DNA from: a virus
DNA: 64,000 nucleotides
Reading direction: 5' to 3' (one strand)
Virus record (IMG/VR): IMGVR_UViG_3300028559_000025
Span: 1 to 64,000 of that record
In this document: positions 35,288 to 42,357 of the stretch, piece by piece
How positions within the stretch are numbered: the first letter of the stretch is position 1
How the letters are laid out: each line of letters starts with the position of its first letter
Notes under the pieces: generated by a model
Database searches by the model: none
Told to the model about the DNA's origin: nothing
What the model saw: only the letters and a program-made list of their open reading frames with translations
Translations under genes and position numbers: made by a program

Positions 35288-36073
35288 ATGACAAAAAATT
35301 TACTAAAGCAGATTATGATAAAAGATGTTGAGACCAGCGCACAGATTGATGCTAAAGAACTTGTAAAGGCTATTGAGGCTGGATATCTTGTTGGGCGTGA
35401 GCCTAAGCATACACAGAAGAAGACGTTTGGACCTTCTACTATTGCCTATGGACATGGAGAATGCCCAAGATACTGGTACCTTGCATTTGAAGGAGCAGTG
35501 TTTGAAGATAACTCTGACCCATACGCAGTAGCAAATATGACTAATGGAACACTTGCTCATGGAAGAATTGAGACAGCGTTTAAGAACTCTGGAATTTCAA
35601 TTGATTCAGAGTTTAAGATTTTCAATGATGATCCTCCAATTTTTGGTTATGTAGATAACTTTATTAATTGGAATGGTGAAGAAGTAGTTGTTGAAGTAAA
35701 GACAACCAATAACGAAGTGTTTGAGTATCGTAAGCGCACAGGCAAGCCTAAGATGGGTCACGTTGTGCAGATACTTATCTACATGAAGATTCTTAAGAAA
35801 GCTAAGGGTGTTCTTATTTATGAGAATAAGAATAACCACGAACTTCTTGTTATTCCAGTAGAGGTAAATGATCATTATCGTAAATGGATTGATGAAGCTT
35901 TTGAGTGGATGAGGGTTGTTCGTAAGTCTTGGGAAGTTAAAGAGCTTCCAACCAAGAACTACAGATCAAACTCTAAGGTTTGTAAAAACTGTCCAATCAG
36001 AAAAGCATGTGATGAGGCAGGAACAGGCGTTGTTAAGATAGCATCGCTGGAGGAACTGAGTGAAGCTTTGTAG
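35288..36073 (+). CDS. Cas4/RecB-family PD-(D/E)xK exonuclease with Fe-S cysteines
   Basis: In this 261-residue protein, catalytic residues D123 (GYVDNF) and E136-V-K138 (VVEVKTT) precede a QxxxY-like QILIYM helix. Four cysteines (C59 in GECPRYW, and C232, C235, C241 at the C-terminus) match the 4Fe-4S cluster of Cas4/AddB-type nucleases. There are no CRISPR genes nearby, so a role in phage recombination or DNA-end processing is most likely. Confidence 0.85.
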   Translation: MTKNLLKQIMIKDVETSAQIDAKELVKAIEAGYLVGREPKHTQKKTFGPSTIAYGHGECPRYWYLAFEGAVFEDNSDPYAVANMTNGTLAHGRIETAFKNSGISIDSEFKIFNDDPPIFGYVDNFINWNGEEVVVEVKTTNNEVFEYRKRTGKPKMGHVVQILIYMKILKKAKGVLIYENKNNHELLVIPVEVNDHYRKWIDEAFEWMRVVRKSWEVKELPTKNYRSNSKVCKNCPIRKACDEAGTGVVKIASLEELSEAL

Positions 36074-36350
36074 CAGATGTGATATCAGGTTTAGCCCAAA
36101 GGTCAGTTATCAAATTTACTGTAGCCTTGAGTGCAGAGACCTTGCTACAAAAGATAAAATTCAGGAAAGATATCAGATAAATCGTAGACAAAAAAGAAAG
36201 GGGAAGGACCGTAGATGCTTAGGTGGATGCGGAACTTCTCTTTCTATCTATAATGATTCTGGTTTTTGTGCAAATTGTAATGTAAGTGAAAAAGCAGTTA
36301 ATAAAATGTTAAAAGAGTTAAAAGGATTTATTGAGTATGAGCAAGAATAA
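36060..36350 (+). CDS. Small zinc-finger protein
   Basis: In this 96-residue protein, CSRCDIRF and CSLECRD form one Cys pair set, and CLGGCGTS with CANCN forms another, separated by a very basic RRQKRKGKDRR linker. A nucleic-acid-binding role is likely. It overlaps the Cas4-like gene by 14 nt and the resolvase gene by another 14, so it is tightly coupled to recombination functions. Confidence 0.7.
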   Translation: MKLCSRCDIRFSPKVSYQIYCSLECRDLATKDKIQERYQINRRQKRKGKDRRCLGGCGTSLSIYNDSGFCANCNVSEKAVNKMLKELKGFIEYEQE

Positions 36351-36933
36351 ATGGGGATTGGAACTTATTCCAAAAAGAATATGTGCTATTGATGCCAGCA
36401 CTAATAGTCTTGCCTTTGCTATTTTTGATACCTTTACAAAAGACATTGTTAGTGTAGGTAAAATTAATTTTGAAGGCAAAGATACTTATGAAAAAGTTAT
36501 GGATGCTGGTAAAAAAGTAAAGGCTTTCCTAGATATTTACGATGGATTTGAAGTAATAGTAATTGAGCATACAGTATTTATGAATAGCCCAAAGACCGCT
36601 GCAGATCTTGCTCTTGTGCAAGGAGCAATTCTTGGTTCTGCAGGTCAGACTGGAACAAAGGTTATTGGCAAGGTATCTCCAATTACTTGGCAAAACTATA
36701 TAGGCAATAAAAAGATATCTAAAGAAGAAAAGGCAATCATTGTTGCAAGAAATCCTGGCAAATCTGAGTCATGGTATAAAACTTATGAGCGTAATCTAAG
36801 AAAGCAAAGAACAATTGATTTTATTGAGTTTCAGTACAATAGAAAAATAGATGATAATGATGTAGCTGATGCCTGCGGTATTGGTCATTGGGCTATAAAA
36901 AATTGGGGAAAGGCGATAGGAGTTGATAAATAA
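36337..36933 (+). CDS. RuvC-like Holliday junction resolvase
   Basis: This roughly 198-residue protein has an RNase H-fold acidic set: D19 (CAIDAST), E77 (VIVIEHT), and D175/D178 near the C-terminus (DNDVADACGIGHWA). This is typical of RuvC-like resolvases. ATG 36337 is preferred over an in-frame TTG six bases upstream. It resolves branched intermediates before packaging; the terminase genes follow within 2 kb. Confidence 0.85.
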   Translation: MSKNKWGLELIPKRICAIDASTNSLAFAIFDTFTKDIVSVGKINFEGKDTYEKVMDAGKKVKAFLDIYDGFEVIVIEHTVFMNSPKTAADLALVQGAILGSAGQTGTKVIGKVSPITWQNYIGNKKISKEEKAIIVARNPGKSESWYKTYERNLRKQRTIDFIEFQYNRKIDDNDVADACGIGHWAIKNWGKAIGVDK

Positions 36934-37577
36934 TGCCTGAGTTAAATGCAAATATTCCACCAATAGAATGCTATGTGCGTGGAAATTTTTTAAGAGATCA
37001 ACTAGATAGTCATGATCAGTATTTTCCATGTGTAATATTTGGTGTTTCAAGTATTAAAGCAAGAAGCCCATTGTTTCACTTTATGATGGAGGATGGTGGG
37101 ATTTGGTGGAGAATGCCAATTAATGCATTTTGTACTAAGCCAGGAGTTCCAGAAGAGCCAATTCACAACCTTGTCTTGTGGAACTCTTTTAGCTCTCATG
37201 TTTCTGTTACAAAGTTTCAAGCATTAAGCAATATGAGAATGTCATACATGGATAGAACTCATACAACGGTGCCAGGTACATACTTGTTTACACTTGATTG
37301 GCATAGTCCAGAAACCAATATTTTAGATGATGGATACTCTGAAAATCCAGGTCAGCATAAGTGCGGTCATGTAATTCAAAGAGATGATGGAAATTTTGCG
37401 GTACAGCCAAATAACAGGGTAAGAATAAAAGAACCATCCTTTGTAACAAAGAAAGATCTACTAATACAAAGACTTATTAATACAAATAAATGGGATGTTG
37501 AAAGCTATGACAAGTGGATTCTTGAGGACTCAGATGCCTATAATTATGATGTGTTGGAATCTAATGGTGAATTATGA
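36933..37577 (+). CDS. Hypothetical protein, conserved-looking 214 aa
   Basis: This 214-residue soluble protein is rich in aromatic residues and His (GIWWRMPINAFCTKP, then LFTLDWHSPET). It has a compact beta-rich central part and an acidic helical C-terminus. Start and stop overlap both neighbours. I do not recognise the family; its place in the recombination/packaging operon is the only hint. Confidence 0.75.
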   Translation: MPELNANIPPIECYVRGNFLRDQLDSHDQYFPCVIFGVSSIKARSPLFHFMMEDGGIWWRMPINAFCTKPGVPEEPIHNLVLWNSFSSHVSVTKFQALSNMRMSYMDRTHTTVPGTYLFTLDWHSPETNILDDGYSENPGQHKCGHVIQRDDGNFAVQPNNRVRIKEPSFVTKKDLLIQRLINTNKWDVESYDKWILEDSDAYNYDVLESNGEL

Positions 37578-37756
37578 GCGATAGAGATATTTTTTTATTT
37601 AAAGAAGAAGAGTCTGATGTTACACTAACTGTAAGAACTCTTGCTCCAACAAAATGGCTATTGATGGACCGTGAAACTGGTCAAATGTATCAGGGTAGCC
37701 CAAAAGGATACTGGGATAGACTTGATCCTATTATAAAGGTTGACAAAGAGGTATGA
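37574..37756 (+). CDS. Small hypothetical protein, 60 aa
   Basis: This 60-residue beta-rich protein (VTLTVRTLAPTKWLLMD) is coupled to its neighbours by ATGA-type overlaps at both ends. The function is unknown. Confidence 0.6.
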   Translation: MSDRDIFLFKEEESDVTLTVRTLAPTKWLLMDRETGQMYQGSPKGYWDRLDPIIKVDKEV

Positions 37757-37911
37757 TGTCTGCTAAACTATATACTTCAGAGGTATGGCTAAAAAAGAGA
37801 TTTCTTATTGATAGGAAGTCTCCAGAAGAAATTGCAAAAGAGTGTGGGGCAAGCGTAGAGACTATCTATGTTTACTTAGCTAAATTTAATTTGAGAAAGA
37901 GTAAAAGATGA
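37756..37911 (+). CDS. Small helix-turn-helix protein, 51 aa
   Basis: A 51-residue basic protein whose central part (SPEEIAKECGASVETIYVYL) has the helix-turn-helix pattern of homeodomain-like/sigma-region-4-like DNA-binding domains. It overlaps both neighbouring genes by 1-4 nt. It could regulate late genes or act with the terminase, but that is inference. Confidence 0.65.
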   Translation: MSAKLYTSEVWLKKRFLIDRKSPEEIAKECGASVETIYVYLAKFNLRKSKR

Positions 37912-38033
37912 ATAAAACACAAAAAGTTCTTATTGGTTTAGGGGTTGCTGGTGCAGTAGGATTAACCTATGTAATAACAGCACTAAAGGGATTGCCAGAA
38001 GCTTTTGAGTGGGAAGAAGATGAATATGAGTGA
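37908..38033 (+). CDS. Single-span membrane micro-protein, 41 aa
   Basis: This 41-codon frame encodes a short basic start, one transmembrane helix (VLIGLGVAGAVGLTYVITAL) and an acidic tail. It overlaps the previous gene by 4 nt (ATGA). The function is unknown. Confidence 0.6.
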   Translation: MNKTQKVLIGLGVAGAVGLTYVITALKGLPEAFEWEEDEYE

Positions 38034-38268
38034 AAACCTAAATATCACGGTTGATCAAGTTAACCATCCCAAACATTATACAACAGACCCTTCTGGCGTT
38101 GAGTGTATAGAAATTACTCGTCATCGTAACTTTAATATTGGTAATGCATTTAAGTATCTTTGGAGAGCAGGACTTAAAGATGAGTCAAAAACAATTCAAG
38201 ATTTAAAAAAAGCAATTTTTTATATCAAGGATGAAATTAATAGACTAGAAGGAAAGTATGTCAACTGA
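38026..38268 (+). CDS. DUF3310 protein
   Basis: This roughly 80-residue protein carries the DUF3310 signature: NHPKHYT, then ECIEITRHRNFNIGNAFKYL and WRAG, followed by a Lys-rich helix. Proteins of this family are common in phages and sometimes loosely annotated as nucleotide kinases, but the role is unproven. ATG 38026 overlaps the previous stop; ATG 38020 and TTG 38005 are in-frame alternatives. Confidence 0.85.
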   Translation: MSENLNITVDQVNHPKHYTTDPSGVECIEITRHRNFNIGNAFKYLWRAGLKDESKTIQDLKKAIFYIKDEINRLEGKYVN

Positions 38269-38791
38269 AGAAGATTTAGTTAAGCATCTTGACCAAGTAA
38301 ATAATGTTGTCAGTGAATACTTAAAAGGCAATGATCCTACAGTCATCTCAAAAGAGTTAGATATCCCACGTACACGTGTTGTCTCTCTTATTAATGAGTG
38401 GAAGACAATGGCTTCCGACAATGCTGCAATTCGTGCCCGTGCAAAAGAGGCATTGGTTGGTGCTGACACACACTACAGCAAGCTGATTTCTAAATCTTAT
38501 GAAGTTATTGATGAAGCCTCACTAACTAATAACCTTAGTGCAAAAACTGCTGCCATTAAGCTTGTAATGGACATTGAGTCTAAGCGTATTGACATGCTAC
38601 AAAAGGCTGGCCTTCTTGAGAATAAAGAACTTGCAGAAGAAATGGTTGAGATTGAGCGTAGACAAGAAGTACTTGTAGGAATTCTTAGAGATATTGCATC
38701 AGAGCATCCAGATATTAGAGATCTTATTATGCAAAGACTATCGTCTATTGCTAAAGAAGGAGAAGTGATTACAGTTGTCCACGACGTTTAA
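38258..38791 (+). CDS. Putative terminase small subunit
   Basis: In this 177-residue protein, an N-terminal helix-turn-helix (DPTVISKELDIPRTRVVSLI) is followed by long coiled-coil-like helices. It directly precedes the large terminase gene and overlaps it by 17 nt. Size, architecture and position fit the DNA-recognition subunit of the packaging motor. Confidence 0.75.
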   Translation: MSTEEDLVKHLDQVNNVVSEYLKGNDPTVISKELDIPRTRVVSLINEWKTMASDNAAIRARAKEALVGADTHYSKLISKSYEVIDEASLTNNLSAKTAAIKLVMDIESKRIDMLQKAGLLENKELAEEMVEIERRQEVLVGILRDIASEHPDIRDLIMQRLSSIAKEGEVITVVHDV

Positions 38792-40556
38792 TGATTTCTT
38801 AGAAGTTCTAAAAGAAAATCATTTTGTTGAAAAGCCTGTTGACGCAAAGACATTTGTTGAGTCCCCAGACTATCTTGGACAACCACCATTATCTGATATT
38901 CAATATACAATTGTAGAAGCAATGAGCCAGATTTATCGCAAAGAAGATGTTGTTGATATCATGGGAGATGCAGGTGAAGAATATTATAAAAAATATACAA
39001 AGAATGAGCTTATCCTGCAACTTGGCAAGGGATCTGGAAAAGACTTTGTATCAACAGTATCATGTGCATATGTAGTATATAAGATGCTATGCCTTAAAGA
39101 CCCAGCAATATATTATGGAAAACCAGCAGGAGATGCTATTGATATTATTAACGTAGCTGTAAATGCTCAACAGGCAAAGAATGTTTTCTTTAAAGGGTTT
39201 AAGTCAAAGATTGAAAGATCACCATGGTTTGCAGGAAAGTATAATCCAAAGGCAGACTCAATTGAATTTGATAAATCAATTACTGTTTACTCTGGTCACT
39301 CTGAGCGTGAGTCACATGAAGGCTTGAACTTATTTATGGCAGTACTTGATGAAATTTCTGGTTTTGCATCAGAGGTAGCAACAGGAAACGAACAAGGAAA
39401 GACCGCTGATAATATTTATAAAGCTTTCCGTGGTACTGTAGATTCTCGCTTCCCTGACCTTGGAAAAGTTGTTCTTCTTTCATTCCCTCGTTATCAAGGT
39501 GACTTTATTTCTCAACGGTATGATTCAGTAATAGCTGATAAAGAAGTAGTAGAAAGAACACACAAGTTTATTATTAATGAAGACCTTCCTCATGACAATC
39601 CAGACAATACTTTTGATATCTCATGGGATGAAGATCATATACTTTCATACAAGATACCTAGAATATTTGCACTTAAGCGACCAACTTGGGAAGTAAACCC
39701 TACTCGCAATATTGATGATTTTAAGATTGCATTCTTAACAGATCTAGGAGATGCGATGATGCGTTTCCTATGTACACCAACATACTCATCAGATGCTTTC
39801 TTCAAGCAAAAAGATAAACTTATTAGCTGCATGACACTAAGTAATCCTGTGGATAGCTTTAGAAGGTTTGCAGAAAATTTTAAGCCAGACCCAGACAAGA
39901 TTTATTATGTACATGCTGACCTTGCACAAAAGCATGATAAGTGTGCTGTTGCAATTGCACATGTAGACAAGTGGGTAAATATCCAGGTAATTAAAGATTA
40001 TGAACAGGTAGCACCTATCGTTATAGTAGATGCAGTAGCATGGTGGGAACCAAAAGCAGAGGGGCCAGTTAATCTATCTGAGGTAAAACAGTGGATTCAA
40101 AACCTAAGAAGACAAGGTTTTAATATAGGATTAGTATCTTTTGACCGTTGGCAGTCATTTGATATTCAGCAAGAGCTTAAGGCTGTTGGAATAAGAACTG
40201 ATACTGTTTCTGTTGCCAAAAAACACTACGAAGATTTAGCAATGATGGTCTACGAAGAGCGCATTGCTATGCCAATGATTCCATTGCTTCTTGAAGAAAT
40301 GTCTGAGTTGAAGATCATGAAGGGTAATCGTGTTGATCACCCTAGAAAGAAGTCTAAAGACTTAGCAGATGCTGTTTGTGGTGCCGTTTTTGGTGCTATT
40401 TCTCATACTCCAAAAGAAATGAATATTGAAATAGAGATTCATACATGGGGAACAAGTGATAAACTTGCAAGACAGCAGAGAGCTATGGTAGAATTGGAAG
40501 ACAGGCAAATGCCTGAAGATGTCAAGAGTTTTCTTGATAATTTAAAACTAATATAA
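38775..40556 (+). CDS. Terminase large subunit
   Basis: In this 593-residue protein, the ATPase has Walker A GKGSGKD (G84-D90) and Walker B VLDEIS (D192, E193). The RNase H-like nuclease has D382 (VHADLAQ), D457 (SFDRWQS) and D532 (SKDLADAV). It starts at TTG inside the small-subunit gene. It cuts and translocates DNA into the prohead. Its location after the recombination genes, some 39 kb from the neck genes at the left edge, is unusual for siphoviruses. Confidence 0.93.
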   Translation: MSTTFNDFLEVLKENHFVEKPVDAKTFVESPDYLGQPPLSDIQYTIVEAMSQIYRKEDVVDIMGDAGEEYYKKYTKNELILQLGKGSGKDFVSTVSCAYVVYKMLCLKDPAIYYGKPAGDAIDIINVAVNAQQAKNVFFKGFKSKIERSPWFAGKYNPKADSIEFDKSITVYSGHSERESHEGLNLFMAVLDEISGFASEVATGNEQGKTADNIYKAFRGTVDSRFPDLGKVVLLSFPRYQGDFISQRYDSVIADKEVVERTHKFIINEDLPHDNPDNTFDISWDEDHILSYKIPRIFALKRPTWEVNPTRNIDDFKIAFLTDLGDAMMRFLCTPTYSSDAFFKQKDKLISCMTLSNPVDSFRRFAENFKPDPDKIYYVHADLAQKHDKCAVAIAHVDKWVNIQVIKDYEQVAPIVIVDAVAWWEPKAEGPVNLSEVKQWIQNLRRQGFNIGLVSFDRWQSFDIQQELKAVGIRTDTVSVAKKHYEDLAMMVYEERIAMPMIPLLLEEMSELKIMKGNRVDHPRKKSKDLADAVCGAVFGAISHTPKEMNIEIEIHTWGTSDKLARQQRAMVELEDRQMPEDVKSFLDNLKLI

Positions 40557-40569
40557 TAAGGAGAAGTAA

Positions 40570-42276
40570 GTGAATTCATTTAAGAAAATCGCTTTGGGAC
40601 TAGCTGCAGCAATGTCTTTTGGCGTACTATCAGCACTTCCGACAAGTGCTGCTGTAAACGCACCAACTCTAGCCATTGACTCAGCAACAGACGCTGTGAC
40701 ATCTGGAGAGTCTGCTACAGCAGTCGTAACATTGTCATTTATTTCAGAAACATCAGCAGATACAGCAACAATTATTTCTGCTATGTTTTCTCAGCCAGCA
40801 GGGGCAGCAAAATCTGCAACCCTATCACTTCTAGAAACATCAACATCCTCAGTAGTTATTGCAGGAAATAATGTTTCAGCAAACATTAACTCAACAGTTA
40901 ACACACCAACATATGTAACGGCAAAGTTCTTGGTAACTTTGAATGCACCAACAGTTGCAGGTACATATGATGCAAAGATTCTAACAACAAGCCCAATCAA
41001 TGGCCCATCAGTTTCATGGACAGTAACAGTTAAGGCAGCGGATCTAACTCCATCTGCTTCAACTACTACATCTATCCTCAATGCTGGTGAAGTAACAACT
41101 GCAACAGCAGATGCTACAGTTTATGCTCCAAAGGCTACTTCAACAGATGCAGCAGCAGTAATTGTTGTTACACCTAAGAATGCAGCAGGTGGATCAGCAA
41201 CTGAGTCAATCCTTGCAACAGTTTCAGGTTCAGGAATGATTGGTAGTGGATCAAACGCTACATCAATTTCAGCACAGGGTCGCTCATTGGTAATTCCTTC
41301 AGGAAACCACATTGGTGTATTTGCTGACGGTACAGCAGGAGTATCAACAATTACTCTTACAACACTTACAGGTGTAGTTCTTGCAACTGAGAAGGTAACA
41401 TTCTACGGAGATATCGCATCTATCGTAGCAACAACAGTTAAGCCTGTTATCCCAGTAGGATCAAATGTTTCAACAATTAAGGCAGTGGCCTACGATGCTG
41501 CTGGAGTAACAGTTGGAGCAGGAACAATTAACGCTTTCTCAAGCGATGTTTCAGTGGTATCCGATTCAGGAACTGCAGCAACAATCGTAAACGGTGAAGC
41601 AGTGTTTACTCTTACAGGAGTTAAGACAGGCGGAGTCGCTGTAACTGTTAAGTCAGGTACAGTATCATCTGCTCCAGTTGCTACTCGTGTAGAAGGTGCA
41701 GCAGCAACAGTTAAGTTGTCTTTTGATAAGGCTCAGTACCTTCCAGGAGAAGCAGCAACTATTACAGTTCAGGTTCTAGATGCAGCAGGTCTTCCAGTAT
41801 CTGGTAAGACACACGCTAATCTATTTGCTACAGGTGGAATTGTTTCTAACTATGCATTTGGATCAGCATCTGATGTATTAACAGCGACTTCTGTAACAAC
41901 AGACACAGCAACCGTTAAGACATATAAGGTCTTTATGCCACTTGTACAAAATACAGTCAAGATCACAGCAACTGGTGGATCATCTCTTCCAGTAGCAGGT
42001 CAGGTTGTAGTTTCTGCAGAGGCACTTGTTGAAGATTCTGCACAGAAAGCAGCAACAGATGCAGCTAACGAGGCAACAGATGCAGCAAATGCAGCAACAG
42101 ATGCAGCTCTTGCTGCAGCTGAGGCAGCAGATGCTGCTACAACAGCAGCTCAGGAAGCATCTGATGCAGTTGCAGCTCTTTCAGAGTCTGTAACCAAGTT
42201 GATCGCAGGCCTACAGGCTCAGATCAAGTCACTTGCAGCAGTAGTTGCAAAGATTGCTAAGAAGGTAAAGGCTTAA
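40570..42276 (+). CDS. Secreted S-layer-like protein with Ig-like repeats and coiled-coil C-terminus
   Basis: This 568-residue protein starts at GTG after an AAGGAG Shine-Dalgarno. It has a clear Sec signal peptide (KK, then ALGLAAAMSFGVLSAL, cleavage near TSAA). Residues about 30-470 are Ala/Thr/Val/Ser-rich beta-sandwich-like repeats of bacterial surface-protein type. Residues about 480-568 form an Ala-rich coiled coil ending in a Lys-rich tail. Codon use looks more GC-rich than neighbouring genes, suggesting strong expression or host origin. It looks like a host surface-layer protein rather than a virion protein. Its own terminator follows. Confidence 0.75.
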   Translation: MNSFKKIALGLAAAMSFGVLSALPTSAAVNAPTLAIDSATDAVTSGESATAVVTLSFISETSADTATIISAMFSQPAGAAKSATLSLLETSTSSVVIAGNNVSANINSTVNTPTYVTAKFLVTLNAPTVAGTYDAKILTTSPINGPSVSWTVTVKAADLTPSASTTTSILNAGEVTTATADATVYAPKATSTDAAAVIVVTPKNAAGGSATESILATVSGSGMIGSGSNATSISAQGRSLVIPSGNHIGVFADGTAGVSTITLTTLTGVVLATEKVTFYGDIASIVATTVKPVIPVGSNVSTIKAVAYDAAGVTVGAGTINAFSSDVSVVSDSGTAATIVNGEAVFTLTGVKTGGVAVTVKSGTVSSAPVATRVEGAAATVKLSFDKAQYLPGEAATITVQVLDAAGLPVSGKTHANLFATGGIVSNYAFGSASDVLTATSVTTDTATVKTYKVFMPLVQNTVKITATGGSSLPVAGQVVVSAEALVEDSAQKAATDAANEATDAANAATDAALAAAEAADAATTAAQEASDAVAALSESVTKLIAGLQAQIKSLAAVVAKIAKKVKA

Positions 42277-42292
42277 TAAGCAAAACAATTAG

Positions 42293-42320
42293 GGGAGTCA
42301 GGCAACTGGCTCCCTTTTTT
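42293..42320 (+). terminator. Intrinsic terminator after the S-layer-like gene
   Basis: GGGAGTCAG pairs with CTGGCTCCC (one G-T wobble) around a 4-nt loop and is followed by six T. Confidence 0.9.
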
Positions 42321-42334
42321 GTTGCATAAAATGG

Positions 42335-42340
42335 TATAAT
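42335..42340 (+). promoter_or_regulatory. Extended -10 promoter of the PA14/coiled-coil gene
   Basis: TGg-TATAAT lies just after the terminator and 17 nt before the TTG start at 42358. Confidence 0.55.
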
Positions 42341-42357
42341 AAGGCTATTAAACATCT

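Noticed and set aside
35288-36073. Cas4 gene of a CRISPR system
   Set aside because: The Cas4-like nuclease has no cas1/cas2 or repeat array nearby and sits among recombination genes; phage Cas4-like nucleases are common.
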